A DNA stretch of 64,000 nt from Streptomyces sp. NBC_00162 (GCF_024611995.1 NZ_CP102509.1:4650001-4714000); one strand, 5' to 3'. Shown: positions 1 through 7,762, numbered from the stretch's first letter. Notes: generated by a model from the letters alone, not told the origin. Numbers and translations are program-made.

Positions 1-401
1 CGGTCGAGGCCGAGCGCGTCGAGGGCCTCGTCCATCCACTGGGCGGCGCGCTCGGGCTGCCACATGGGCTCGCGGTGGACGCTGCGGTTGGCGTCGCCGG
101 GGGTGTCGAGGGCGTAGACGGGGCGGTCGAGGCTGAGCCCGGGGGTGTTGGGGTACCACATGGCCGAGCTGTAGCCAGCGCCGTGGATCAGGACGATTGG
201 GGTCCGGGACTCGGCAGCGGGGTCCGAGGGCCCGTACCGGTAGACGTGGGTGGTGCCGAAGCTCGTCTCGACGTCCGTCTCGGAGCGGACGGGTGCCCCC
301 ATCGCGTAGAGCACGTCCTCGGCGGCGAAGTAGCGGTCGCGCAGGGCGTCGTTGACGTAGTGGCCGACATCGCGGCGTACGCGGGCGGTGTTCTCGGGCA
401 C
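1..401 (-). CDS. alpha/beta hydrolase, N-terminal part (cut by window edge)
   Basis: This is the first 133 codons of an alpha/beta-fold hydrolase that runs off the left edge. The GTG start at 401 has AGGAGG seven bases upstream. The visible part carries the oxyanion loop IVLIHGAGYSSAMW and the following strand ALDTPGDANRS, both typical of the fold. The nucleophile elbow and catalytic Asp/His lie beyond the window, so the substrate cannot be inferred. It is divergent from a TetR gene and the shared 127-bp intergenic region holds a repeated operator, so it is the likely target of that repressor. Confidence 0.8.
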   Translation of the reverse strand, partial: MPENTARVRRDVGHYVNDALRDRYFAAEDVLYAMGAPVRSETDVETSFGTTHVYRYGPSDPAAESRTPIVLIHGAGYSSAMWYPNTPGLSLDRPVYALDTPGDANRSVHREPMWQPERAAQWMDEALDALGLD

Positions 402-431
402 GGCGGCACCTCCTGTGAAGATCCGTTCTTC

Positions 432-471
432 GTGGTACGACTGTACCACCAATGTGGTACATCGGTATCAT
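432..471. promoter_or_regulatory. Putative TetR operator ladder (GTGGTAC half-sites)
   Basis: Four half-sites alternate in orientation with an 11-bp period: GTGGTAC at 432-438, GTACCAC at 443-449, GTGGTAC at 454-460 and a degenerate GTATCAT at 465-471, each separated by 4 bp. The first three form two overlapping perfect inverted repeats that share the middle half-site. The ladder lies between the divergent hydrolase and TetR starts. Assignment to that TetR is inferred from position. Confidence 0.75.
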
Positions 472-528
472 GAAGGGGTTCGGGCAGCAGAGCGCGAACC
501 CCCTATCGACAGGCGGAGACACGGGAAC

Positions 529-1149
529 ATGCCGAAGCGTGTGGATCACGAGGAGCGGCGCGCCCAGATCGCCGAGGCGCTCATCCAGGTCGCGGGGCGG
601 CGCGGACTGCATGCCGTCGGCATGCGGGACGTGGCCGCGGAAGCCGGCGTGTCGCTCCGGCTCGTGCAGTACTACTTCGAGACCAAGGAGAAGCTGCTCT
701 TCTACGGCCTTCGGCACCTGACCGACCGCTTCACGGCGAGGGTGGGCGCCCGCTTGGCCGCCGTCGGCCCGGACCCTGGGCCGCGCGCCACGGTGGAGGC
801 GCTGCTGTTGGCCTCGCTGCCGACCGACGAGGAGAGCCGTACCTTCCACCTGCTGTACAGCTCCTACGCGATCCTGTCCGTGACCGACGGGGCGCTGGCC
901 GCTCAGCCCTTCATCGACAACCCCGACGCCGCGGAGAACGCCCTGACCGGACTCCTCGAGCAGGCGCAGGAGGTCGGCCTGGCCGACGCGGACGCCGACG
1001 CGCGCACGGAGGCGATCAGCCTGCTCGCCATGGCGGCGGCCATGGGCACCAGCATCCTCGTGGGCCAGCGGAGTCCGGAGTCGGCGATCGCGGTGCTCCG
1101 CCACCACCTGGACCGGATCTTCGCGACTGCCGACACGTCCGAGAGGTGA
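529..1149 (+). CDS. TetR/AcrR family transcriptional regulator
   Basis: A 206-residue DNA-binding repressor. The N-terminal helix-turn-helix spans about residues 20-58, with MRDVAAEAGVSLRLVQYYF as recognition segment and the family-typical F-x-x-K-E-x-L continuation. The rest is helical and ligand-binding, with no recognisable effector class. I chose ATG 529 because the protein then starts as TetR proteins usually do; the open frame extends back to 388 but would run through the operator. A weak GGAG lies about 11 bases upstream. It probably represses itself and the divergent hydrolase through the ladder at 432-471. Confidence 0.9.
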   Translation: MPKRVDHEERRAQIAEALIQVAGRRGLHAVGMRDVAAEAGVSLRLVQYYFETKEKLLFYGLRHLTDRFTARVGARLAAVGPDPGPRATVEALLLASLPTDEESRTFHLLYSSYAILSVTDGALAAQPFIDNPDAAENALTGLLEQAQEVGLADADADARTEAISLLAMAAAMGTSILVGQRSPESAIAVLRHHLDRIFATADTSER

Positions 1150-1260
1150 GCGGGATCGAACTGACGTGTCGCGAAGTACTCGCCCGCGGACCCTGGGGTG
1201 TCGATCTGGGCGGGCCCGACGGACGTGGAGTCGGGCGGGGTGTCGAATCGGGGATGAGGG

Positions 1261-1506
1261 GAGCGGCTCGCACAGGACGGGCCCGAGGGTCTCGTCTTCG
1301 TGGGGGAGAAAGGCGCACCCCTGCGAGGTACGTCCTTCGGCCGCAAGTGGCGCAAGGCCCGCGATGCGGTCGGCGTGCCGAACGGGTTCCGCTTCAAACG
1401 ACCTGCGCCACACCGGAAGCACCCTCGCCGCCGATACCGGTGCCAAGCTGAAGGACCTCATGGTCCGCGCGGGCCAGTCCTCGGAACCCCCTCCTGCGTA
1501 CAGGGC
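1261..1506 (+). pseudogene. Remnant of a tyrosine site-specific integrase (frameshifted C-terminal part)
   Basis: The translation reads ERLAQDGPEGLVFVGEKG, then SFGRKWRKARDAVGVP and GFRF in one frame. After one extra base near 1397 it continues in the next frame as NDLRHTGSTLAADTGAKLKDLM and R-A-G-Q-S-S. This is the catalytic R-H-x-x-R region of actinobacterial phage/ICE integrases, normally FYDLRHTGNTLAA with a downstream GHSS and a catalytic Tyr. The N terminus is missing, the frame is broken, and the sequence degenerates before the Tyr motif. It is probably a scar of an old integrated element. No att repeats or tRNA target are seen beside it. Confidence 0.75.
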
Positions 1507-1673
1507 TGCCTCACCCGGGTCGTTCGTCTGGAGAGGGTCCCATCGGAGCAGACTCACAGGACCGGTGTGACTGGCGGGGCATTGTTGGGTGTGCCGAGCT
1601 GGTTCCCTCGGTCAGGCGGGGGCAGGCTAAGAAGTGCACCGGCCGGGCTGTGATCGTGCGAAGGGACCTGAGG

Positions 1674-2030
1674 ATGATCCAGGCAGCGGACATTCGCGAG
1701 TGGCGTACCCGTGAGGTGGTCGACTTGGGCGGGCACAGGATCGGCGCGCTGGAGGCCATCTACGTGGACACCAGCACGGACGAGCCGGCCATGGCCACCG
1801 TGCTGGTGGGGCTGCCCACCCGGCACCGGCTGGTCTTCGTTCCGCTCGACGGCGCGATCGTCGGGCCGGGGTACGTCAAGGTCGGCTACGACAAGGCGCT
1901 CGTGAAGAAGGGCCCTTCGATCGGCACGGATGACGTCCTGCCCGCCGAGGAAGAGGCAGCCATCTTCCAGCACTACGGCCTCACCTACCGGCCCGGTGCG
2001 GGCGGCGAGCGGTTGCTCGCCCGCCGCTGA
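1674..2030 (+). CDS. PRC-barrel-like domain protein
   Basis: A 118-residue soluble protein. Residues about 1-75 resemble a PRC-barrel: IREWRTREVVDLGGHRIG, then EAIYVDTSTDEP, VLVGLPTRHRLVFVPLDGA and YVKVGYDK, alternating short strands as in photosynthetic-reaction-centre H / RimM barrels. The tail has an EEEAAIFQHYGL segment common in Streptomyces PRC-barrel proteins. ATG 1674 has AAGGGA eight bases upstream; the upstream GTG at 1650 lacks a ribosome site. Such proteins are often stress-induced in Streptomyces, but the role is unknown. It is followed by two microprotein genes on the same strand. Confidence 0.8.
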   Translation: MIQAADIREWRTREVVDLGGHRIGALEAIYVDTSTDEPAMATVLVGLPTRHRLVFVPLDGAIVGPGYVKVGYDKALVKKGPSIGTDDVLPAEEEAAIFQHYGLTYRPGAGGERLLARR

Positions 2031-2060
2031 GCCACATTCGCCCGAGGAGGTGTCCACGTC

Positions 2061-2228
2061 GTGAAGGTCTTCTTGATCCTGGTCATCGTGGCGATGGTGT
2101 TGGGCATCATCGGCGCTGTCGCCGAAGGCATGCTCTATCTGCTGTTCATCGGCATCCTGGTCTTCGTGGCGGCCCTGGTCTACCTGGGCATGCGCGGGCG
2201 TCGCTCCGGACGCCGCCACATCCGCTGA
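2061..2228 (+). CDS. Small hydrophobic membrane protein
   Basis: A 55-residue protein with a GTG start ten bases after the end of GAGGAGG (2044-2050). It is nearly all hydrophobic: two membrane segments, about residues 3-19 (VFLILVIVAMVLGIIGA) and 24-43, then a basic tail (RGRRSGRRHIR) that should lie in the cytoplasm. It follows the PRC-barrel gene by 30 bp and is probably in the same transcript. The composition resembles hydrophobic microproteins often found near actinobacterial stress genes. No family is recognised with confidence. Confidence 0.7.
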   Translation: MKVFLILVIVAMVLGIIGAVAEGMLYLLFIGILVFVAALVYLGMRGRRSGRRHIR

Positions 2229-2358
2229 GACGGCTGGGTGACCTTCTGCACCAGGCCTGTGCTGCGGGGATAGCGGTGGGTGACCGTTCGGGATGCGCGG
2301 GGGTGGGGGCGCTGTTTCGCTGGTGGCATCCGCTCTCCCCCAGATCCCAGGAGTGATC

Positions 2359-2547
2359 ATGAGCGTTGCAGGCGAGTCCGGCAGCCGTGCCCAGCAGATG
2401 CGTGACCAGGCGGCGAAGCTCGAGCAGGCTGCGGAGCGTGCCACCGACCCGGCGGAGCGTCAGCGGCTGAAGGACAAGGCCCTGCGGCTCTCGGAGCAGA
2501 GCAAGAAGGAGAGCGAGCGGGGCCTCGGGGACGTCGACCCCATGTGA
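2359..2547 (+). CDS. Small charged helical protein (DUF6381-like)
   Basis: A 62-residue soluble protein rich in Gln, Arg, Lys and Glu, predicted to be one long amphipathic helix: RAQQMRDQAAKLEQAAERAT, then DPAERQRLKDKALRLSEQS. I recall a Streptomyces family annotated DUF6381 with the same MSVAGESGxRAQQMR start. ATG 2359 follows AGGAG by five bases. A hairpin terminator lies just downstream. Function is unknown. Confidence 0.65.
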   Translation: MSVAGESGSRAQQMRDQAAKLEQAAERATDPAERQRLKDKALRLSEQSKKESERGLGDVDPM

Positions 2548-2563
2548 CGGCCCTGCGGCATGT

Positions 2564-2623
2564 ACCGGCCGGTGGCTGCCCGCGCGATCCTCTCTGCGTG
2601 AGGGAGGCACCGGCCGGTGTTTT
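2564..2623 (+). terminator. Hairpin terminator after the microprotein gene
   Basis: ACCGGCCGGTG at 2564-2574 pairs with CACCGGCCGGT at 2608-2618, followed by G and TTTT. Each arm contains the palindrome ACCGGCCGGT, so alternative foldings are possible. Confidence 0.6.
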
Positions 2624-2671
2624 GCGTCCAGCACCTCGGCGGGCGGTACTCGTTGCCGTCAGGGCCGGTGG

Positions 2672-2806
2672 TCAGGTGCTGAGCAGGCGGTCGAAGAAGG
2701 GCCGGTACTGGCGCAGGGCCAGGCGCAGGTCCTCGGTGGCGACCTCTGCCCCCAACCGAGGAGGCGAGATCCAGGCGCCCATCAGGGGCGCGCCAGCGGT
2801 GAGCAG
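2672..2806 (-). pseudogene. C-terminal fragment of an unidentified protein
   Basis: On the minus strand a frame with good Streptomyces codon usage reads HQLLTAGAPLMGAWISPPRL then GAEVATEDLRLALRQYRPFF and ends DRLLST with a stop at 2672. No start with a ribosome site is visible and the frame runs into the 5' end of the plus-strand phosphatase gene. It looks like the tail of a gene whose front was removed. The parent family is not recognised. Confidence 0.35.
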
Positions 2807-3625
2807 TTGGTGGAAATGGACCTCGCGGGCACGCTCGCGGCAGCGGAATCCGCCTCTCCCGTCGAGTCACTGGACGTCGTCGCACGGATGGTCAGGGACC
2901 GCCTGAACGCTGCTGCGGTTTCGTCCCTGATCGTCGACTTCACCGGGTCGTCAGTGGTGCGGCTCGGGGCAGCCGACAGCGTCGAGTCCGACGAGCCCCC
3001 CGAGCGCGTCGCTCTGCCCGGCACCTTCTACGCGGACGTGTTGCGCACACAGCGGCTGGCCCTCCAGCGAGAGGGCAACGGTACGGTCAGGGTCGTGGCG
3101 CCCGTCACCAACCGCGGCGACACCTTCGACTACGTCGTCGACCGCGACACCATGCAGCTCTCCGTCACCGATGCCATGGGCCACGACGTGGAAGCCGCGC
3201 TCCTCGCCACCCTCGCAGTGGGCGCCCTCCGCAGGGCCAGGCGTGCCGGCGCCGAGCTCGAAGTGCAGGCCTTGGAGGCCAACCGGGCCGTCATCGACCA
3301 CGGCAGGCGGGGCTTCGTCACCGGGCAGCTGCTGCGCGTCAGCCTGCTCGACGGGACCACTCAGTTCGTCAACGCGGGGCATCCTTGGCCGCTGCTCCCG
3401 AGACAGGAGAGGGTTGAGGACGACCTGCCCTCCCTGATCGTGCGCACGGGCGATCTCCACCCCCGCGAGGCCTCCCGCGCTCTGGTCGCGGAGATTCTTC
3501 ACGCCCACGGCCGCCGTCTCCAGGACGACGCGACGGTCATGTACCTGGACTGGTCCGGTACCCACCAGGTCACACGCAGCGCTGACGCCGGGGCGGACCT
3601 GGCGGAGGCGTCCGCACCCGAATAG
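2807..3625 (+). pseudogene. SpoIIE/RsbU-type PP2C phosphatase with in-frame internal deletions
   Basis: The 272-residue reading frame has three blocks familiar from longer Streptomyces phosphatases: a GAF-like start (LDVVARMVRDRL, SSLIVDFTGSSVVRLGAAD), a PP2C middle (GDTFDYVVDRD, LSVTDAMGHD, LVTGQLLRV-like, FVNAGHPWPL) and an end (LIVRTGDLHPREASRAL, LQDDATVMYLDW). In the relatives I know, about 90 residues (end of GAF plus linker) separate NRGDT from FDYVV, and a metal-binding VLVTDG block precedes the LIxRTxDLHP motif. Both are missing while the frame stays open. The loss of a metal-binding Asp suggests an inactive phosphatase. The start is uncertain: TTG 2807, GTG 2810 and ATG 2816 are possible and none has a good ribosome site. 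Confidence 0.7.
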
Positions 3626-3673
3626 CACTTCTTCGACGACCGAGGCCCGCCGATCCCGACGGGCACGCTCGGT

Positions 3674-4012
3674 TCAGGCCGAGGGCGGCGGCGCGGATGA
3701 TTCGGCGGCGCGGCGGTACTCGGCGTTGATGCGCTGGGCTTCCTCGAGCTGGTCCTCGAGGATGATGATGCGGCAGGCGGCCTCGATGGGGGTGCCCTGG
3801 TCGACGAGTTCCCGGGCGCGGGCCGCGATGCGCAGCTGGTAACGGGAGTAGCGGCGGTGGCCGCCCTCGGAGCGGAGCGGGGTGATCAGGCGGGCTTCTC
3901 CGAGGGCGCGGAGGAAGCCCTGGGTGGTGCCGATCATGTCTGCCGCCCGGCCCATGGTGTAGGCGGGGTAATCGTCGTCGTCGAGACGGCCGAACGAGTC
4001 GTCTGCTGTCAT
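3674..4012 (-). CDS. MerR-like helix-turn-helix regulator
   Basis: A 112-residue protein. The winged helix-turn-helix is at about residues 18-62: YTMGRAADMIGTTQGFLRAL, then ARLITPLRSEGGHRRYSRYQL with the RRYS wing typical of MerR. A helical tail (EAACRIIILEDQLEEAQRIN) probably dimerises it. There is no effector domain or cysteine cluster. ATG 4012 follows GAGAGG. In other Streptomyces I recall this gene near cold-shock and DEAD-box helicase genes, as here. It is preceded by a 938-bp region without a convincing gene and by a 32-bp palindrome just before the start, so it may be controlled at transcript level. Confidence 0.85.
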   Translation of the reverse strand: MTADDSFGRLDDDDYPAYTMGRAADMIGTTQGFLRALGEARLITPLRSEGGHRRYSRYQLRIAARARELVDQGTPIEAACRIIILEDQLEEAQRINAEYRRAAESSAPPPSA

Positions 4013-4038
4013 TGAACCTCTCTCATGGAACGCGTGGA

Positions 4039-4070
4039 GGGGCCCTGGTGCCGTACGGCACCAGGGCCCC
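4039..4070 (-). promoter_or_regulatory. 32-bp perfect palindrome in the merR-like leader
   Basis: The 16-base arm GGGGCCCTGGTGCCGT (4039-4054) is followed directly by its reverse complement. It sits 26 bp upstream of the MerR-like start codon. In RNA it would form a very stable hairpin without a U-run on the gene's strand, so an attenuator, a translational block or an operator are all possible. Confidence 0.6.
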
Positions 4071-4950
4071 GAAGGAACTACTACACCATCTGTCGGCCCT
4101 GATACTGCGCCGACCCTGTGTTTCCGCCGACCCGACCGAGATGCTGCCGGGAGTGCGGGGATCGCGGTTGCTTGACCGGAGACCACCTCACTATCGATGT
4201 CCTGCGGTACCCGGGCTCAGCCTTTCGGCCCGGGCGATCCTGATGGTGCTCGGCTCCTCCGTTCTTCCCTCGGTGATCAACTGCTTACTGCTGGTACTGC
4301 GTACTGCTGGTGGCCTGACCTAGCGCCACCCTTCGGCAGCCAGCCCCGTCGCCCGTCCTGCGTCTTCTCTGGCTTAGAACCCCACTGCCGAACTTCCCGG
4401 TGCGCGCGCCCGCAGCCGACGCCTTCACCGAGGTGCTGCTCACTGACTTCACTGCTGGGTACTGCTCGCGGCGGCCCCTGATCACTGCGGGTCACCCGGT
4501 CCGGTCGTCAGCCCCGTCGCCGTCCTGCAACAACCCTGGCTTCGGAACTCCACCACCGCACCGTCCTGCGAACTGCAACTGCGGTTACTGCTGCCCGGCA
4601 GTTCGTCTCTGCCAGGCCCTGCTGTCTCTCTGGGCTACGAGAGAAACCATAACAACGCCACCGCGCAATGTCTACTCCGGCCGTCATAGATTTTCGTGCC
4701 CGCCGAGGAGAGCTAGACCTTCACGGTCGGCCCAGGATGCGCAGAGCAGCCTGCACAGCAGGTCAGGGGCTCGGGAGGTTCGCAACCGAGCGCGTGGGGT
4801 CCCCCCACGTCTCGTCGATTGGCGTCGTGCTTCGACTGCTCTTCGATCCCTTCTTGGAGACCTGAGTCGGGTTGGGATGCAGTGGGGTGGGGCACAGGGA
4901 TCAGGTAGGCAAGGGCCGGACGTGGACGATGCAGAGACCAGGGTGACCTG
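4071..4950. other. Long non-coding region upstream of merR-like and rsbW-like genes
   Basis: There is no convincing gene in about 880 bp. The region has repeated TACTGC/ACTGCTG units: a cluster at about 4285-4312 and more around 4436-4470 and 4567-4593. Read on the minus strand these are GCAGTA repeats. A relatively AT-rich stretch at about 4643-4675 (AACCATAACAACGCC) could hold the minus-strand promoter, which would give the MerR-like gene a leader of about 600 nt. An open frame at 4668-4865 lacks a ribosome site and is not called. Confidence 0.5.
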
Positions 4951-5343
4951 ATGAACACGATGGCCGAGAGCGTCACAACCGTGCTTTCCGCGGCGGCTGT
5001 TGCAGATGCACGCGATGCCGCGCGAGCCTTCCTCGACCGTCTCCGTCAGCCGGCGATGGCCACAGAAGTCGCAGACACCGTGGTCTTGGTCGTGTCCGAG
5101 CTCGCCACGAACGCCGTGCGCCACGGCGGGGGCACCTGCACCCTGGAACTGACGGCCGACGCGGAGAGCATCGAGGTGGCCGTTCACGACTCCAGCCCGC
5201 ACGCGCCGCGTATGCGCACCCCTGACCTGTACGGCGGTACCGGTGGATTCGGCTGGCCCATGGTTAACCGCCTCGCCCGAGCGACCGCTGTCACCTGTCG
5301 GGCCTCCGGCGGGAAGACGGTGAGTGCTCTTCTCGACCGGTAG
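4951..5343 (+). CDS. RsbW-like anti-sigma factor / ATP-binding protein (HATPase_c_2)
   Basis: A 130-residue GHKL-fold protein. The N box SELATNAVRHG is at residues 49-59, the G1-like segment AVHDSSPHAPRM at about 76-87, and the glycine-rich lid GGTGGFGWPMV at about 95-105. This is the minimal kinase/ATPase fold of Streptomyces anti-sigma factors, which bind SigB-type sigmas or anti-anti-sigma proteins. ATG 4951 has AGGGTGA six bases upstream. No sigma or STAS gene is adjacent, so the partner is unknown. A strong terminator follows. Confidence 0.88.
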   Translation: MNTMAESVTTVLSAAAVADARDAARAFLDRLRQPAMATEVADTVVLVVSELATNAVRHGGGTCTLELTADAESIEVAVHDSSPHAPRMRTPDLYGGTGGFGWPMVNRLARATAVTCRASGGKTVSALLDR

Positions 5344-5362
5344 TCCTCCCGATCGGGTACGC

Positions 5363-5400
5363 AGGAGGGCCCGACCGGCGTGTGCCGGTCGGGCCCTCCT
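5363..5400 (+). terminator. Terminator of the rsbW-like gene
   Basis: A 17-bp perfect stem, AGGAGGGCCCGACCGGC (5363-5379) with its complement at 5384-5400 and loop GTGT. It lies between convergent genes and may act in both directions. Confidence 0.85.
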
Positions 5401-5435
5401 CGCTGTTCGGTGTCGGCTCGCGCCGGTCCTGTCCG

Positions 5436-5747
5436 TCAGACGGTCACCGGGATGCCGAGCATCGCGGAAGCCTGCCGGAGCGGGCTGAGGACGCGCGTGG
5501 GCGCGGCAACCCGGGGGAGGCCGCGGCAGGTGAACCCGAGCTGGGTCATGGCCCGGAGGACTTCACCGGCGCTGAAGTCACGGCGGTCCTGGCGGGTGAT
5601 GACCTGACCGACCTGCTTGACGGGGTAGGTACGGCGGCCGATGGTCACGGACTCGCCCGTGACCTGCTCGGGCTTGACGCCCTTCATCGACTCCAGGACA
5701 CCGCTCTTGGTCAGGTCGAACGGGAAACGGGCGATGACACAGCGCAT
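5436..5747 (-). CDS. Conserved hypothetical protein of the helicase/cold-shock locus
   Basis: A 103-residue soluble protein starting MRCVIARFPFDLTKSGVLES, with VTIGRRTYPVKQVGQVITRQ and the helical segment SAGEVLRAMTQLGFTCRGLP. I remember close relatives in Streptomyces next to DEAD-box helicase genes but no defined function. ATG 5747 follows GAGG with five bases between. It lies 49 bp after the CBS gene on the same strand, consistent with a cold-shock-linked operon helicase-CBS-this gene. Confidence 0.75.
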   Translation of the reverse strand: MRCVIARFPFDLTKSGVLESMKGVKPEQVTGESVTIGRRTYPVKQVGQVITRQDRRDFSAGEVLRAMTQLGFTCRGLPRVAAPTRVLSPLRQASAMLGIPVTV

Positions 5748-5796
5748 GTTGCCTCACAGGAAGAAGAAGGGGACGGTCGTGCTGCGGTGAGGTGGT

Positions 5797-6201
5797 TCAG
5801 CGGGCAAGGGCGAGGACGCCCAGAGCACTGCCCTGGTCATCGACGACGGGCAGGGCATCGAGTCTGCGGTAGCGCATCGCGTGCTCGGCCTCGGCCATCG
5901 TGGTCATGGGAGAGGTGAACGGACCGCGGTCTCCGAGAACATCTCGGAGACGGACCCGGTCCGTGTACGCGGCGCTCTCGCGGATGGCGGCGAGCCGGGC
6001 CAGGGTGACCAGCCCGGTGCACAGGCCGTCCTCGTCGCAGACGAGCAGATGACCCGAGCGAGCACTGGCCATGACGGCCAGGGCCACCTCGACCGTCATG
6101 TCGTCACAGACCTGCGGACCGGCCGCCTCCATCGCGCCGTCCACCGTCCGGCGCACAGGGTTGGAATACGCCGAGCGGGGCTGCATCTGAACCAGCGTCA
6201 A
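5797..6201 (-). CDS. CBS-domain protein
   Basis: A 134-residue protein with two CBS motifs: about residues 28-75 (MTVEVALAVMASARSGHLLV, GLVTLARLAAIRE) and 90-134 (MTTMAEAEHAMRYRRLDALP, LGVLALAR). A tandem pair forms a Bateman module that usually binds adenine nucleotides. I chose TTG 6201 because AGGAGG lies eight bases before it and the protein would start (M)TLVQMQPRSAYS; the open frame extends further but without a ribosome site. An ATG 15 bases downstream is an alternative. It follows the helicase gene by 46 bp and is probably co-transcribed. Confidence 0.82.
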   Translation of the reverse strand: MTLVQMQPRSAYSNPVRRTVDGAMEAAGPQVCDDMTVEVALAVMASARSGHLLVCDEDGLCTGLVTLARLAAIRESAAYTDRVRLRDVLGDRGPFTSPMTTMAEAEHAMRYRRLDALPVVDDQGSALGVLALAR

Positions 6202-6247
6202 AACGTGCCTCCTGCAGAGATGGATCCGTTTCCTGAGCACGTGCTTC

Positions 6248-7762
6248 TCAGGCCGCCGCATCAAAGGCGGACTGCCGCACGCTCACGCGTCGGACTGTCG
6301 AAGCGGGCCGACGCCTGCCACGGGAGGCCGGGCCGCGCTCGGCACGTTCGACGACCGGTGCCGCGATGACGACGGGGATGCCGGAGGGCGTCTGGGCGCC
6401 GGTGATGCGGCTCAGTGCCTCTTCGCCCGAGCGGACCTGGGTGGTCTGCGGGGTGATGCCCGCGGCGGCCATCAGGCGGGTCATGTCGCGCCGCTGGTTG
6501 GGGGTGACCAGGGTGACGACGCTGCCGGACTCGCCGGCGCGGGCGGTGCGGCCGCCGCGGTGGAGGTAGTCCTTGGGGTCGGTCGGCGGGTCGACGTTCA
6601 CGACGAGGTCGAGGTTGTCGACGTGGATGCCGCGCGCCGCGACGTTGGTCGCGACCAGGACGGTGACGTGTCCGGTCTTGAACTGGGCGAGGGTGCGGGT
6701 GCGCTGGGGCTGCGACTTTCCGCCGTGCAGGGCGGCGGCCCGTACACCGCTGCTCAGCAGGTCCTGGGTCAGCCGGTCGACGGCGTGCTTGGTGTCCAGG
6801 AACATGATCACCCGGCCCTCGCGCGCCGCGATCTCCGTCGTCGTGCGGTGCTTGTCGGTGCCGTGCACGTGCAGCACGTGGTGCTCCATCGTGGTGACCG
6901 CGCCGGCCGAGGGGTCGACGGAGTGCACGACGGGGTCGGTCAGGTAGCGACGGACCAGCAGGTCGACGTTGCGGTCCAGGGTGGCGGAGAACAGCATCCG
7001 CTGCCCCTCGGGACGCACCTGGTCGAGCAGGGCGGTGACCTGCGGCATGAAGCCCATGTCGGCCATCTGGTCGGCCTCGTCCAGGACGGTGATGGCGACC
7101 TGGTTCAGCCGGCAGTCACCCCGGTCGATCAGGTCCTTCAGCCGCCCGGGCGTGGCCACGACGACCTCCGTGCCTCCGCGCAGCGCTCCGGCCTGCTTGC
7201 CGATCGACATGCCACCGACGACCGTGGTCAGACGCAGCTTCACGGCGCGGGCGTACGGGGTGAGGGCGTCGGTCACCTGCTGGGCCAGCTCGCGGGTGGG
7301 GACGAGGATGAGGGCCAGCGGCTGGCGGGGCTCGGCGCGCTGCCCGGCGGTGCGAGCCAGCAGGGCGAGGCCGAAGGCCAGGGTCTTGCCGGAGCCGGTG
7401 CGCCCGCGGCCGAGCACGTCACGGCCCGCGAGGGTGTTGGGCAGGGTGGCGCCCTGGATGGGGAAGGGCACGGTCACGCCCTGCGCGCCGAGGGCGGCCA
7501 GCAGCTCGGCCGGCATGTCGAGGTCGGCGAAGGCCTCAACGGCGGGCAGCGCGGGAGTGATGGTCCTCGGCAGGGCGAACTCGCCCTGGACCGCGGCGGA
7601 TCGGCGGCCGTAGCCGCCGGAGCGGCGCGGACCTCCGGAACGGCTCGGGGCCGACGAGCCGAAGCGGCTGCCCCGCTCCGAACCGGCGGCAGCGCCGAAA
7701 GCGGGGCCGCCGGTGCGGCTGCGGGTGCGAGAGGAACGGTCGTTCGTACGTGTGCGGTTCAT
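6248..7762 (-). CDS. DEAD-box RNA helicase
   Basis: A 504-residue ATP-dependent RNA helicase. Visible motifs: Q motif (VTVPFPIQGATLPNTLAG), motif I GRTGSGKT (about residues 120-127), PTRELAQQV, TPGRL, DEAD in VLDEADQMADMGF, SATL, and in domain 2 LVATNVAARGIHVDNLDLVV and HRGGRTARAGESG. The last reads HRGGRTAR where HRIGRTGR is usual. The N terminus (about residues 1-65) is disordered and rich in Arg/Ser/Gly and the C-terminal tail is basic, both typical of RNA-binding extensions. ATG 7762 follows AAGGAAGG. Placed directly downstream of a cold-shock gene, it probably unwinds RNA structures at low temperature. Confidence 0.95.
   Translation of the reverse strand: MNRTRTNDRSSRTRSRTGGPAFGAAAGSERGSRFGSSAPSRSGGPRRSGGYGRRSAAVQGEFALPRTITPALPAVEAFADLDMPAELLAALGAQGVTVPFPIQGATLPNTLAGRDVLGRGRTGSGKTLAFGLALLARTAGQRAEPRQPLALILVPTRELAQQVTDALTPYARAVKLRLTTVVGGMSIGKQAGALRGGTEVVVATPGRLKDLIDRGDCRLNQVAITVLDEADQMADMGFMPQVTALLDQVRPEGQRMLFSATLDRNVDLLVRRYLTDPVVHSVDPSAGAVTTMEHHVLHVHGTDKHRTTTEIAAREGRVIMFLDTKHAVDRLTQDLLSSGVRAAALHGGKSQPQRTRTLAQFKTGHVTVLVATNVAARGIHVDNLDLVVNVDPPTDPKDYLHRGGRTARAGESGSVVTLVTPNQRRDMTRLMAAAGITPQTTQVRSGEEALSRITGAQTPSGIPVVIAAPVVERAERGPASRGRRRPASTVRRVSVRQSAFDAAA

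Noticed and set aside
4668..4865. A 65-codon frame starting MSTPAVIDFRARR upstream of the rsbW-like gene
   Set aside because: It has no ribosome site and lies in a region that shows no codon bias; it is better read as non-coding leader or promoter DNA.
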